DNA from: Pseudocercospora fijiensis CIRAD86
Taxonomy: Eukaryota > Ascomycota > Dothideomycetes > Mycosphaerellales > Mycosphaerellaceae
Assembly (NCBI RefSeq): GCF_000340215.1
Contig: NW_006921543.1
Span: 1,054,001 to 1,118,000 of the forward strand
Reading direction: 5' to 3'
DNA length: 64,000 nucleotides
Shown here: piece by piece, positions 1 to 12,700 of the stretch
Layout: each line of letters starts with the position of its first letter
How positions within the stretch are numbered: position 1 is the stretch's first letter
Notes under the pieces: generated by a model
The model's input: only the letters and a program-made list of their open reading frames with translations
Told to the model about the DNA's origin: nothing
Databases searched by the model: none
Program-made: the position numbers and the translations under genes

Positions 1-2415
1 TAGCACGAAGGAGTTAGAGGCTAGGAGGGCGGTTAGATTGCGGTATGCTTTAGCAACCTAAGAGACTATTAAGTTCTCGTAGCCCTCAACCTTAGTGCCG
101 TTAATAACGCGAGAGTAGCCTAGGTTAATTGATATACGGTTGCTCTTAGTCTTTAGATTACTATATAGCAGGTATAGTATCTAAATAGAGACCTCGCACT
201 CCTTTAGAGGGTTGAGGATCCACTCCGCTTTACGCCCCTTACTGTTAGGCTAACTATCGAATATATAGTCGAGGTCGTCGTCGGTAAGGTGCTTGTTAGT
301 AATCTTGCCGATCTTGCTTAGTAGGACTAGGCTACGAGCCTTAAGCTTCTCAACCTAGTTCGCAAAGACCTCGGGCTAATGCATGCCTTCAACAATAGTA
401 GAGTAGCTAGTCTTATCCTTAGACATAAGGCAGACCTTAATACGTAGGTAACTAGCACCCTCGCTAGCTACGAGCTTGACTATATCTTGTCCGAGACGAG
501 CAGACTCCTTAAAAGGACAGTTTTCGTAAGTACCGCTAACCTTAAAGAACTTAGTAGGCTTAGGGACGGAGATAAGCTCGTATACGTAATCAGGTCGAAG
601 GGCGATAGGTAAGAGCTATAGGGCAGGGTGCTAGCGGACGATTTAGTTGCTTACACTATAAGTTTAAAGGGCATTACGGCCTTCTTGCTTAGACTTAGGC
701 ATCGTACGCATATACTAAAGGTACATTTTAAACTCCTCCTATATTAGGTCGATAAGGAAAGGAAGATATGCTCTACGAGGCTCTTATAACTAACTAAAGA
801 CTTAAGGGAAGATAGCATTACTAGTCTAGCGAAAGCGGTCGAAGGAAGTGCCTTAGCTAAGGATGCCGGTAACGAACTTGCTCTAGCGATCCGTTAGCGT
901 AAGGGCGCGAGTAATAGTACTAGTAGGGTTGAACGCGTAGAGTCCTAGAGATGTCGGGGCGGCAACAGGGCGTCTAGGAAACCAGTTAGTATAGGCCTAA
1001 TTAGCCTTAAGGGTAGCGAAGGCGTCTAGATTAGGAACCTTGCGACTAATCTTTAATAGGCGACCGACGAGGACACTCGCCTTAGTACTAGCATAGAGAC
1101 TACAGACCTTAGCGGCCTTCTTAACATAGTTGGCATATATAGAGAACGGCTCTTCTCCTAGCTTGCTAAGGTCGTCGAGCTATTAATAGATAGAGAGGGC
1201 GGTAGGAGCTTCGCCTATTACGGCTTTAGGAACTATATCGATCTTAGTAATAAGGTACGCAATAGAGTCGCCCTTGTAAGAACTATAGATGTTCTTAGTT
1301 AATAGGATCGGCGAGAGCCCTCTATCTCTACGCTCGCTAAAGGAGCCTTCGGAGGAGACATCTTCTAGTAGTACATCTAGCATATTAATATCCGAGTTAC
1401 TATAGTTAGTACTATAGTTAGTACTAGAAGGGGCGCTATACTTCTTAGTAGCCTTACGGAGGGCCTAGCGAGTATGCAATGCCTTCTTGCGCGCTACTTC
1501 GGCCTTAGCGCGCTCGTCTTTAACTTCCTAAGGGACCTTACGGTTGCGGGTCGAGCGACGGTCTTAAGCCTACATCTCCGTAGCGAGCGCGAGACTAGCA
1601 GCCGTATCGGCCTCTATTTCTAGGCGAAGAGCCTTGCGTTTAAGGACATTAACGATAGGAGCCTCTTAACCTTCAATAACGAAGCCTGTACTATTAATAC
1701 GATAGCCCTTCTCTTTTAGTAGATCCTTAGTTGTCTATACGTTAAGATCGACCTAGACAATTGCATCGTAGTACCGCTTCTAGTAGGATGTCGTAAAGTT
1801 GTTAAGCGTAAAGGACAAGTTAAGCGACTGCTTGCCTACCTTCTTGCTAGCGGTAGATATATAATAGATTATAGTGCGGGAAAGGTACTCGGCGCCTTAA
1901 CGACGGACCTTGTACTTGTTAACGAACGAAGAGACCTACTTTATACGCTCTTGTCTACTATAGGCGAAGTTAACAAGGCTCTTAGGAAGACTACTTAGTC
2001 CTCCCTAATATTCGAAGGCCTAGTCGAGGGTCTTAAAGCGCAAACGAATCTAGGTACCGGCAGTCTCGAGGCTATAGACGATAGGAAAGGCTTGTTTAAT
2101 ATCTATATCGTTAAGAACCTCGCGCTTAAAGATACGCTTACCGATAGACTAACGCAAGTTGTTTATACCGTATACAACTAAGATAGCAGCCTTCTTAATA
2201 TTCCTATCGATAACGCGTAGTAGGGTGCGAGCGTTCTAGATCTTCTCTTAAGGATCTTTAAGGGCGGTAACGATCTAGAAGTAGTGCTCGAGGCTAGTTG
2301 TAGCAGCTAAGGCGCTATCGGATAGGGCTTCGATCGGGACTAGTACGCCTAGGTTTAGGGCTCGTAGGTTGCCGCTACTACTAGCGCCTAGCGGATTTAG
2401 GGCGCCGGAAGACAT
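1..2415 (-). pseudogene. Unrecognised repeat-borne ORF, RIP-mutated
   Basis: Reading the minus strand from an ATG at about 2415 gives a nearly continuous frame of roughly 800 codons running off the window, starting M-S-S-G-A-L-N-P and interrupted almost only by TAG/TAA. The stops are what CAG, CAA and TGG become under RIP. One stop-free stretch is 1183-1383. The predicted protein has a charged Arg/Lys-rich middle (about 1440-1600) and no motif I can name: no zinc knuckle, reverse transcriptase or DDE signature. Length and repeat context suggest the Gag-like or first ORF of an element continuing to the left, but that is inference. Base composition matches the neighbouring repeats. Confidence 0.45.
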
Positions 2416-2839
2416 CTTAATCGACCGGAGCGGAAAGGAGTTAGTAACGAGCTTGCAAAAACGTTCGTAGCTTATTAATAATAATTGAAGGGTTTAGATA
2501 GAAGAGGGGGGGAGGGGTAGGCGGTAGTAAGTTAGTTAGTGTTCGAGTGGAAGAAAGGGCTTAGAAGGCTCGCCTTAAATAGGGTGCGAAGGTAGCGTAG
2601 TCCGTATGTTCCGGTAAAGCAAACGGATAACGATTATATATAGACCCTAAAAAGTGAAGCTATATACGAGACTCCTTTATTAGTAGGGCGGCTAAAGTTT
2701 AACAATCGATCTAGCTAATTGCTAGTAGCGACTACGCGCCTTTATTAACCTCTAGCTTTCGTAGATTCCCGCGCACTCGAAATGTAACTAGTCAGTTCGA
2801 GTACCTAGTAGTAATCTATAGTAGTAAGGCTAGCGGGAC
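2416..2839. other. Non-coding repeat sequence
   Basis: No coding frame seen. It includes a short purine-rich run near 2500-2520 and RIP-like composition. It separates the unknown ORF from the LTR-like block to its right. Confidence 0.4.
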
Positions 2840-3296
2840 TAATAACACCCCCGGGGTAGTATTAGCTTTTCTCTAGAGATGCTCGGCAACTAGGAGCAAA
2901 TCGCCTAGGCCTAGCGTAGCTTGTATTGGCCTATAGCACTATCGTTATAGATGCAGCATTACCTTTCGTAGTAGTAGGCATATAAACGTAGCCCGTGCGT
3001 TCTTCTTTCTTCTAGACACTAAGCTTAGCGGCCTAAGGTCCCTATTCTTAGAGGCTATAGGCCTAGGTTGCTGCGTCTATCTAAGAGCTAGGAAGGGAGA
3101 GGGATCCTCCCTTTCTTAGTGTCCTACGTAACTAATACTAATTAGGGCAGGAACAATCTTCTCTAGCGGAGTATCTTGTTATCGTTGCTACCTAAGGGCG
3201 GTTGCTAGAGACTAGGAATCTAGAGGGAAGTAGTCCTAGAAGGGTAGAGGGGTTAGGTTCGGCTATCTTCCTAATACTATTCCCGGGATGTTATTA
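2840..3296 (-). repeat. LTR-like block with inverted 25-bp ends
   Basis: A 457-bp block bounded by two versions of one 25-bp near-palindrome built around CCCCGGGG (2840-2864 and 3272-3296), lying just downstream of the integrase end of the minus-strand Ty3/gypsy element. Position and inverted ends fit the 3' LTR of that element, but no matching 5' LTR could be found beyond 10544, so a solo LTR of another family remains possible. Confidence 0.5.
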
Positions 3297-3559
3297 GGAA
3301 AATACGCCTCGTACAGTTCTATCTAAGGAAACAAGAGCGAAGGAATAAAGTTATAGCAACATTAATCGAAGGTAAAGGCAAAAGTAAAAGACAATAATAG
3401 GATAAACTAAAAGCAACAAACGAGAGCATAAACATTAGTAGGAACAGACAATAGGTAAGGACTAAAGGTATAGGGCGGCACTATATTAATAGCGCGGAGA
3501 ACGATCGACAAGAGTAAGGAAGCAACGTAGTAGAGGCAGATAGAGGCAAGGAAGAGCAA

Positions 3560-6500
3560 GCAATTATTTAGTCTCGGGGTCGTCTAGCTATAATTCTAGG
3601 CGGTCTTTATCGCTAGACTAGTTAGGTTCCTCGGAGTTAGAGTTAGATAGCTAGAAGTCTAGTTCACTATTAGAATCGGAATTAATATCGGAAATGCTCT
3701 ATATATAGTTAATCCGTATATAACCCTCCCTTTGTTCTTAAGTTATTCCTAATAGCTTACTAAGAGGAATCTAGGGATAGGCATAGTTCTTAGGTAGAAC
3801 AGGATCTATAATAGCGGTAGGATCCTCCTCCCGATAGGCATCTAAGGACGGTAGAGGGTCTATAGAGGCACTAACTTCCTCCTCGGTCGGCGGAGGGCGG
3901 GCAGGTTCGCGCAACTTAACGATCTTCTTTAGATTAGCCCGAGGGTAAGAGTGCTTCAAGGTAGCACTATCTAGCTCCTAAAGAAGGTATACGGAACCCG
4001 AGTAAAGGACCTCCTTTACTCTATAAGGACCCTTCTACTTAAAGGCTAGCTTATAGGAGTAACTATACTCTAGTTCGGACCGGTATAGAAGGACTATATC
4101 GCTAACCTTTAGAGGTTCCTAATCAATAGCATTATAGTTATCAAAATACTGCTTAGCTTCCTCCCGAAGGCGACGTTGTCGAGCAAGACCCTCCTAAGAA
4201 GTCGTAGTTATATCCTTAAGAGCCTTAGCCCGTAGGGCAAGAAGATCTGCCCTAGTACGAACAGACCCCTAATCGTAAACGCCGTGCGTACGGTAGGACA
4301 ATTTAATAGGAAGAACGGCGTCCCTCCTAATTATAAGTTCCGCTAGTATAAGTCTAGTCGTGTCGACAATAGTAGTTCGGTCCGCCTAGAGAAGGGCTAG
4401 GACGCGGGTAGAAATGGGAACTAATCTGTCGCTACTATTAGTTATCTTAGATAGGGTATCAATTAACGACCGATAGCTGCGCTTAACAATAGCATTCGAC
4501 TAGGGATAGTACGGGGAGATACGAACGTTCTTAGCCCTATACGAAACAAGTAGCGCTTAAACTTCCTTAGCTATATTGTTCGTAGCGTTGTCTAAGATAA
4601 TCTCGTAAGGTGTTCCCTAGCGGCAAAACAGATCCTTAAATAGGAAGGTAGCTATATTACGGGCATTAATAGCACCGCAACCCTTATAGAAATAATAGGC
4701 CTCCGGCTATCGAGAAAGACCCTCTCGAATAATATATAGGCTATTATTGCGGCTAAGATAGACCCTATCGCTATACTACCGCTCCCTAACTAACTAGGCA
4801 GTAGGGATACGCAGCTCTCCTAGACGCCGGTAGCTGTTCCTAAAGTTGCACTTAGGACAGCTCTTATAGTAGCGGGAGACATTAGCCTATACGCCGTCCT
4901 ACTAGTAGCGTCGACGAAGGACATCGAAGGTGCCCTCTGCCGCCCGATAGCCGAGCTTATCGTAAACGGAACGAAGGATTTCTTATCGGGCTACTAGATC
5001 GTTAATAACACGCTAGAGCGGTATATTAACTATAGCCTATCGCTAAAGGATACGATCCTTAACAAGGAACCTCCGAGAATAGCGAATAATACGACGGTAT
5101 TAACTCTTTAATAGACCGGGAGCTCTCTTCGTATAGGTAAGGAAGTAGGCGATGTTATAGGAGTCGTCGGAGTAGACCCTATTAAGGATATTATCCCTAC
5201 CTAGTTCGCCCGCCTTAGTATCGTCCTAGCCCTCGTCGTTAGCAGTAGGGTCTTCGTTAGGCTAGTTACTAGGTTAGTCGTCGGCAGTAGGCCTAGTAAT
5301 TACCGGTATAGCATTAATATAGAAGGCAGTAAAGAAGGTGCGGTTAATAACCGCGTCGACATCCTCTTCTTCTATTATCTCGGCGATGTCCTCTTCTATA
5401 GCAGGCCTTCTAGAAAGGCTATCCGGCCTAGTATACTTCTTACTAGGAATATAGAAGACGTCGAAATCAAACAAATAGATCTAGGTAACCTACCGAGCTA
5501 TCGCAGAGTTAGGCAGGTCGGAGGCTATACGGTTAAGTTAATAGACTAGCGTCTAAGCGTCGACTTCTAGGCGAAAGAATACTCTAAAGAGCTAAGGTCG
5601 GAACTTCTTGAGAGCCTTATAGATACTAAGGCACTCTCGCTTACTAGTATCGTATCGGGCTTCGATAGGTTTCTATAGACCGGACTCGTACCGGATAGGG
5701 TAACGTAAGGAGGGCTCCTTACGATTACACTATATTAGTATCTCGCCGTAGCCTTCCCCGCTCGAGTCGATAGTAACAATTAGCAGACCTGCGCCTTCCG
5801 AGTAGTTAATAGAGGTAAGCGCAGGCGCGCTAACAAGCGCCTTAGTGACCTTGTCCTTAGCGGCTTAGTAAACGGAGGTCTATACAAACTCTGTATCCTT
5901 CTTAAGCAAGGCGTATAGAGGCTTATATACTAACGCAAAGTTTTCGACCTAGATACGGAAGTAGGAGACTACTCTAAGCTAGATCCGGACATCTTTCTAA
6001 TAGGTAGGGTCTAGCTAGGAGACAATCTTTAGGACCCGTGCATTATTAGGATAGCGGCCGTTCTTATTAGTTATAAACCTAACAATGTTTATTTGTTTGT
6101 ATAGGAGCTAAAGCTTCTCCCTATACACCGTTAGGTTAGCTCGCTCTAGGTCGTAGAGGACACTATCGAGGTTCTAAATGTGTTCGAGAAAGAACCTGCG
6201 GATGCTAGGCTCTACTTCTTTATTGTCGTACCTAGTTTTAGGGCCCTTAATGCCGATGTCGTCGAGGAAAGGCATCGCTATATAGGAGATATAGGCCGCG
6301 AGGACTTAGTTTATAATGCGAACAAACTAGGCTACGGAGTTAGTTGCCCCTTAGGGAAGGGTAGTTTGTCTATATAGCCTAAGAGGTGTCTCGAAACTAG
6401 TAAGGTCCCGGCTATTAGGGTAGAGAGGTATCTAGTCGTAGCCCGAGAATATATCAACTAGCGAGGCTACTACATAGTTAGCAAAGGCTTCTAAGAACCT

Positions 6501-7260
6501 ATTAGTCTCCGGAGGAAGATTAGCATCTCTAATCGTAACTGTATTAAACTTCTATATAGCGTTAATTAGCCGATACTTCTTTAGCTCCCTAGGGGCTGTC
6601 TTCTTCTAAACTAGGAAGTATAGATTGCGATACGAGGCATAGGAAGGCTCTAAGGTGCTAGCCTTCACACGCTGCCGTATTATGTCCTTAACTATACCTC
6701 TTAGGCTTAGGTTTAGCTTGAACCCTAGGTGAGCCTAAGGCTTATACTCGATCGTTCGGATCCTCTATAGAGGGGCAACCTCCGGGTTAATCCTACCTAG
6801 ATACGTGAAGTTATATACTAATACGGCTTCGCGGTTGTATAGAAGCTCGTATAGCAAATCTAGTTCAAGATCCGAAAGCTCGATACTAGGTTTGATATTC
6901 GCTAGTCTCTCCGGCGTTAGCCTCGATCCCCTAGGAATAGCGGAGAACTTTTTAGTAATATACCTCTAGTCGTATAGACTATCCCTAGGTGTTAATATCG
7001 CTTCGCGGTTAAGGCACTTTTGTCGCTAGTTAGGATTTCCGCTAGGATTAGACCTATCGGTTATATATACGCTGCCTTTTACGGGCTTGATCTTGTTAGC
7101 TACCCTCTTATATAGGGTATATATACTAACCGCTCGTAATACCCGAGCCCTCTCCCTTTAACGTTAGGCCCGGAGATTAGCGCAATAGAACAGCGCGTAA
7201 ACTTTATTAGAAGTCTCCTTAAGTCGGTAGGTATATAGCTAGTAATCCTAATTCATAATT
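3560..7260 (-). pseudogene. Ty3/gypsy Pol: RT, RNase H, integrase
   Basis: Reverse transcriptase is shown by the active-site segment FLDDIGIKGP near 6241-6268 and the upstream palm motif LIDIFSGYD near 6440. The RNase H end is marked by TRPDSLSRRP (about 5400-5440). Integrase shows its zinc-binding end SCPKC (about 4860), a core with LDNATNN (about 4590) and YYP-S-N-A-I-V-K-R (about 4480-4510), where family members have E in place of K. A C-terminal tail with an LKHSYPRANLKK segment follows near 3900-3960. Stops are TAG/TAA at expected Gln/Trp positions. The catalytic Glu to Lys change fits a G-to-A mutation. Not functional in this copy. Confidence 0.82.
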
Positions 7261-7829
7261 CCGGCGAAAACGTTAGATTCCTAATAACACCCCCGGGGTA
7301 GCATTAGCTCGGCGCTCTAATTAGTTAGTTCGGATTCGGGCTCGGGTAGATCCGCTTCCGGCGGCGATGCCTACGATAGCATTATTACCGAGATTCGTGT
7401 ACTAGGTAGTCGTTGTACTATTATACTCGCTATTGCTTCGAGCATTCGTCTCCTTAGTATAGAGCCTAGAAACTAGCCTTATCGTACGGAGCGGCGCACC
7501 TCTAGATATAACCTATTTAAGCTACATTGACTTATAGCGCAGATTGCCGGTCTTACAACCGCGCTATAGCGTTTCCCGAAGAGCGCTTAGAAGCAGTAAG
7601 GATATCCTCGTAGGACTTATAGCTAGTGTTTCCGATATAACTAGTAAACACGACTCGGTTGCCCTTCTAGTTAGCGATAGTTCCTTCCTAGGAGCTATCG
7701 TCGCAGTTACGCTAGATACCCCGGGTTATGCGAGACTATAGACGACCTAGAATAATTAGCGTGTTCGGGTCGGCGGCAATCTAGAAGGTAAAGGAAAAGC
7801 ATATACCGAAAGCGTCTACTATAATATTG

Positions 7830-10410
7830 TAGCAGGCACCTACTAGCGCAACCTCCCTATTTACTCCCTATATACTAAGGGAAATATCTCTGTTTATTAG
7901 CAGTCGGAGCTGTTTAGCCTAGCGCTTACTTATAATAAGTAACTCTAAGCTATTATCAAGCATTGCTAGCAACTGCTAACTATAGCTTCCGATAGTAACT
8001 TGAATATAGATAGCGGGAACGACGGCAAAGGAACGGGTAACTGCGGAAAGGTCTATATTATTAGGGATAGAGTAAAGTTCCTTAGGTCGAGGAGGTCCTA
8101 CTCGACCGATTTGTTAGCTAGTAAATCGGACAGCCTTAATAGAAACTAAAACCGAAGCAGAGTCGGTATTATTATTATCCCCTCGGCCTATCTCCTTAAT
8201 CCCCTCTTCGTTAGCATTATCGATAGTCTCCTAGCTCTCGTAGGTTACTAATTCGCCTTCTACTAACTCCTAGGCCCCTGAAAATTCAGGAAGGAACTAT
8301 AGGGAAGAGACGTCGATATAGTCCTCTCGCCCCTGTTTGCGTCGGAGGGCTGCAAGGTCTTTTATAAAGGTAGCATCGTTAGGAATCCGGCTCTAGAACA
8401 GGTTAGTAGGCAAACCGTATGCTAGAAGCTCCCCTATAGACACGTTAGACTTAAGGTCTAGGAACTATAAAGCCTAGAAGAGAGCATTTGCCTTTGTATC
8501 GTAAGAGTTAGTAGGCCCGGCACTATACTTCTTTATATACCTATTAAAGCGAAAGCTCTTTAGGTCGGCTGACTTTCGCTTATAGGCCGGCGGGTTAGCT
8601 AGGCCTAGGGTACTACTAATGTCGGTAGCAACATCCTCTATATCGATATCGGGAGTCTCTAGGACCTCCGGAGTAGCTATACTAGCTCGGGTTGTACGGT
8701 CTTCAGCTGTCTAGAGTGTCTTAGTCTTAGCGACTGATTCTCGCTGTTTCTTAGCCTTATTAGCTGCCTGCTTCTTAAGTATCCTAGTAGGGGCTGCCGT
8801 ACTAGGGCGGGTAGGGTTCTACAGGCTCTTACCCTTGCCCTAGGACTAGGTTTAGGACGACTAAGTTTAGGACCTTATAGTAGCGTAGATATCTACACTG
8901 TTCTTAGTAACCGCGTAAACATTAGTGACTGCGTCCGGGTCCTAAGACACAAAGTTGACTTTAATAGGCTTAGTAGTACCGTTACTGCTTCGCTCCTCAA
9001 CCTGTTTTGCCCTAACCTTCTAAGTCTCTCGTTTAGCAATAGCGGCGAGGGTACTGTTCCTAGTGTCCTTAAACTCGATCTTGCTACTATACTTCTTCTC
9101 TAGAAGACTCCTAAGTTAAGGCAGCTTCGGGGCTCTACGATCCCACTCGAAGTCAATCTTGTCGCCGGTATCGGTATAGTAGAACCGACTATTTACTTGT
9201 ATAACGAGCTTCCTCTTAAGAAGCTCCTTCTAGATAGGGCAGTCTAATTGAATATGTTTAAAACCGCCGCATATCTAGCACTTGCTATCTAAGTCCGAAT
9301 AGATCTTCCGTATAGCGTAGACGTTAACTAAAGGGGCCTTAGGGTAGTTAGGATCGGAGACCTAGTAGACTAGTAGTATATCCTTTAGTATACTAGTATT
9401 AAGGACCTCCCTAACTCGCTGTAGTGCTTTCGCATTAAGGTTAAGCTAGGCTAGGGATTCAGCTAAGTCCGCAACGTCCTAAGAATACTTAGTAATAGTA
9501 GGAGTTACGGTACTAGGACCACTTTGCGATTTAGGAAGAAACTTAGGCCCTCTAGTTCCCGAGGCATCGTTCCTTACCTAGGCTAGGTTATTCCGGTCCT
9601 TACCGTAAATGAACTTCTTTACGTCGGCGGAGCTATTAATATCGTCCTTAACAGCCTCTAGGACCTCTTTGTACTTCCTAAAGGTCTCGGGATTAGCTTC
9701 GCTAAGCTTGTAGCGACGGAAGACACGCTTAGCCGTAGACTACGGCAACCCTTTAAGGAGCAGCCTCGTTCTCTAAGAATTCTCGAGGTCCTACTAGTCG
9801 ATGCCGTCCGCTAACTTAACAAACTCGCGGACGTACTCCTTTAGGTCGTTATCTTCGGTGCGCCTCTCTATATAGAGGTTCTTAAGCTACGTACGACTAC
9901 CTTTAATGCGACGGCTATCGCGATCCCGATACTCCCTTATAAAGGCCTACTTAAAGACCTCCTAGTCGGCATTAGACTTGTCGTCCTTTTCTAGGTAGCT
10001 AACTAGGGTTCTAAGGGTTCGGTAAAGCTTAGTAATAGTAGTCCTCGTAAGGGACCGGACCTTATACTAGTCCGACTCCTCTTCGAGTCCGTACTCGGCT
10101 AAGTTGTCCTTAAAGCGTTCTACGTGCGCCGTAGCGTTCCACCCTTCGAATAGAGGGTTCCTACTACTTCCTAGCTCTAGCGGGCGACGCCTGTTCTAAC
10201 GGAGAAGGTTAGTTTGCCCTTGAATCATCTTTATAACGACATTGTAGAGGGCCTCGGGCGTAGAAGGCTCGATAGCCCCTAGTTCGATAGCGCTTATAAC
10301 AACTAGTCGTCGCCTAATTTCTTCGTTAATAGGGTCCGGTAGGTTATTAGATTCCGAAGATTCCGCTAATTCGTAATGCTCGCTTTCGCTAGAGCTTATT
10401 CGATTGTTAT
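7830..10410 (-). pseudogene. Ty3/gypsy Gag with zinc knuckle and protease
   Basis: The minus-strand frame starting near 10410 encodes an acidic N-terminus and a capsid-like region containing NPLFEGWNATAHVERF near 10120-10170. A CX2CX4HX4C knuckle lies at about 9240-9285, where the residue after the first Cys is now TAG (former Trp). After a Lys/Arg-rich linker comes an aspartic-protease-like A-M-L-D-N-S-L-E segment near 7945-7970, where D-x-G/S is expected. Gag therefore leads directly into protease, with RT further downstream. Broken by RIP stops throughout. Confidence 0.75.
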
Positions 10411-10544
10411 AAAGTAGTTAAAATAAAATACTATAGGAAAGTGTTTTTAGTATATATTGTAGGTTTGGTTTGTTTCGATATTGCTATGCGAGAAAATAGT
10501 ATGCTAGGCTGTTTTCTTCTAATGTTACCCCCGGGGTAGCATTA

Positions 10545-11600
10545 GAGTTTGGCCTCCTAGGGGTCGCCTATATACCCCTAGGAGCTAAGTTTAGTATTAG
10601 ACGAAAGCCGCTCGGAGGGAGAGACTGCAATCTCTATTTACACCTAGATCCTAGAAACTAGCTCGTATCTCCTTTAGCTAGGCGGGGGGGCGGGGACCTT
10701 CTTTTTCTAGTAGAAGGCTAAGTACTGTCCGAACGAGGCAGCGAATCCCGAAACAATCTACCCGGTTAATAGGGGAACTGTCTAGGCATCCGACCTGCAA
10801 TCTAGAAATTGCTATCGTATAGATAGTCTTAGCAAACTAAGCAAGGCCGATAGGTAATTAGTCTATCTCCTCCTTAGGCGTACGGTAGCTTATCTCGAGC
10901 AAGCGGTACTAAATAGGTCTTCGACCCGGAGCCGAGTCCTTAGAAGCTAGCTATAGTTATAGACTAGGCCCTAAGCTGTAACAGTCCTAAGGGTTTGTAG
11001 CTTTTCGGGGTCAAAGCGATGCCCTTATTAAGAGGTTTCTCTGCTTATCGTAACGGCCCCTTAAGATACTTCGGTATCGTCCGTATCGTAGGCTCTTATC
11101 GTGCCCTCGCTTCGGTTATAGCTATTCGTGCCTAGAGACTACCTTTAATATACCCGAACCTGTTAGATATAAAGAGATAGCCCTACCTTCGGCTCTAATA
11201 AAGGACGGAAACCAATACTACTACTACTACCTATAGCAATAGTATAGGCTACCGAGGGTAACATAACCTATAGCAATATAGGCAGCTATGTTTAGCAAGA
11301 TAGGATAACGAGACTGTCGCTTAGGCTAATAACTAGAGCCCTACAATATAGGCATTATAGAAGTGTAATATAAACAATGTGCTATACGAGGTTAATGCTC
11401 TATCTACAATGTAGAAGGAGGCCTCTTATATAGGCTCAAAACTTAGCCTAGGTGTGTGGGGCCGGTTACTAGCTAATAATAGTTATACTTAGTACGAAGA
11501 ACCTCCGCATCCGTAAACACCCGTCGCCTAATAGTAAAACACGCCCTAAATTAGCACTACGGTTTATTAGCCCCTTCCGAGTCCGAGAACCGAAGGGCAA
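10545..11600. other. Repeat sequence without recognised gene
   Basis: RIP-like composition and no recognisable protein in either strand. It lies between the Ty3/gypsy upstream end and a truncated chromodomain element. If the gypsy element had an intact 5' LTR it should be here, but I could not align this stretch to 2840-3296. Confidence 0.35.
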
Positions 11601-11941
11601 TAGTTAGGCCTACTAGTTATAGCTTCTACTACACTATACTATCTATAATACCTTCTATATCTCCCTCCTTAAACTATATTACTACCGCGGAGGCCTTAAA
11701 GAAGCCCCTGCCGAACACGAAGACATACTAGCTAATAGTAAAGAGCTATAGTCTATAGAACGCATCCTAAAGCACTAAACTAGATAAGGTAAGAAGGAAT
11801 ACCTATTAAGATAGCAAGGCTATTTACCTAAATAGGACTCGTAGGAGGCTAAGGACTCGTTTAAGGATATAACCGAGTTGTTAGATAAGTATTAGACTAG
11901 TATAAAGAATAAGAAGAAGGCTAAGGGCCTATAATATCGCC
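11600..11941 (+). pseudogene. Truncated Pol C-terminus with chromodomain
   Basis: Plus-strand frame reads NTFYISLLKLYYYRGG, the end of a Ty3/gypsy integrase, followed by a chromodomain with S-I-E-R-I-L-K-H, K-K-E-Y-L-L-R and Q-G-Y-L-P-K, then a Lys-rich tail. Former Trp residues of the chromodomain are TAG. It is a near copy in inverted orientation of 24620-24890. Only the last part of Pol is present; the element is truncated on its left at about 11600. Chromodomains of this class read histone marks and bias integration into heterochromatin in characterised chromoviruses. Confidence 0.8.
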
Positions 11942-11947
11942 TAGGAA

Positions 11948-12248
11948 TAATGCTACCCCTAGGGTGCTATTAGCTAACTAATTAGAGGCAAGGTAATTGT
12001 TAGTAAGGGACAATAAGACTATACTACTATAGCGAATATATACCGAGTGTTAACGAGCGTACTATAACTGTTAACTAACCGCCTACTCTTTTAAGGAGTC
12101 TACCTCTTTACTAGCGTACTCTATAAGACTCTTCTCTTAGCGCCCTCTCTCGTTTATTTATTCTATAGAGCCTCGAGGCCTAAGCGATCGATAAGGGCGA
12201 TACGCGCGCGTACAAATAACGGTAATAAGGATAATAGTGTCGCGCTAC
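11948..12248 (+). repeat. Chromovirus LTR, left half (split by hAT)
   Basis: Starts with the 25-bp palindrome TAATGCTACCCCTAGGGTGC... (11948-11972) directly after Pol and matches in inverted orientation the sequence from 24601 downwards. Continuity resumes at 22183, beyond the inserted hAT element, where the same LTR continues to about 22400. Confidence 0.75.
12241..12248. repeat. 8-bp target-site duplication, left
   Basis: CGCGCTAC immediately precedes the left TIR and is repeated exactly at 22175-22182. Eight-bp duplications are characteristic of hAT insertion. The paired empty site in the inverted LTR copy is near 24383-24392. Confidence 0.9.
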
Positions 12249-12268
12249 TAGACCCCGTAGTAGTTCGG
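12249..12268 (+). repeat. hAT terminal inverted repeat, left
   Basis: TAGACCCCGTAGTAGTTCGG. It matches the inverted right end with a single T/C difference that RIP would explain. Similar T-T-T-G-G-T-T-T runs follow on the inner side of both ends. Confidence 0.9.
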
Positions 12269-12390
12269 TTTCCGAACTACCAAACGTATATAGTTTGGTT
12301 TCTTAGCGGCGAACTAGCTCCCTAGTTCCGGTTTGGTTTTTTCGAACTATATAGATTCCTAGTTTAAACTAGAGACTATATTAGTTTTAC

Positions 12391-12700
12391 TATAAGGATA
12401 CTCTTATTCGACTGCCGGCTACAATTGCCGGCTATAATAGTAACTCTATTACATTTACTACGCTCTTTTGCCGTTACTAGGGCGTAGTTATCGTTGCTAG
12501 GGCGTAGTTGCTATTGCTAGGGCGTAGTTTTGCTATAAGGACACTCTTATTCGACTGCCGGCTACGATTGCCGGCTATAATAGTTACTAGGTTGTATTTA
12601 CTACGCTCTATTACCGTTGCTAGGGCGTAGTTGCCGTTGCTAGGGCGTAGTTACCGTTACTAGGGCGCAGTTGCTATTACTAGGGCGTAGTTGCTATAGT
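12391..12700. repeat. Sub-terminal tandem repeats in hAT left end
   Basis: Two copies of an approximately 143-bp block starting at 12391 and 12534, each beginning TATAAGGATACTCTTATTCG with one base change. Each contains a GCCGGCTA pair and then several copies of a 20-bp unit close to GCCGTTGCTAGGGCGTAGTT (12470-12530 and 12610-12700). Sub-terminal repeats often bind hAT transposase; that role here is inference. Confidence 0.8.

Larger units (their letters stand above)
3300..10544 (-). mobile_element. Ty3/gypsy retrotransposon, RIP-inactivated
   Basis: Domain order on the minus strand is Gag with CCHC knuckle, aspartic protease, reverse transcriptase, RNase H, integrase, which is the Ty3/gypsy order. 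It ends near the CCCGGG palindrome at 10520-10544 upstream of Gag. All reading frames carry many TAG/TAA at former Gln/Trp codons. No chromodomain was seen after the integrase. A copy of the terminal palindrome also occurs inside, at 7282-7306, so an internal insertion or nested LTR is possible. Confidence 0.8.

Noticed and set aside
6180..7741. Plus-strand open frames of 65 codons
   Set aside because: Shadows of the minus-strand gypsy RT and protease regions.
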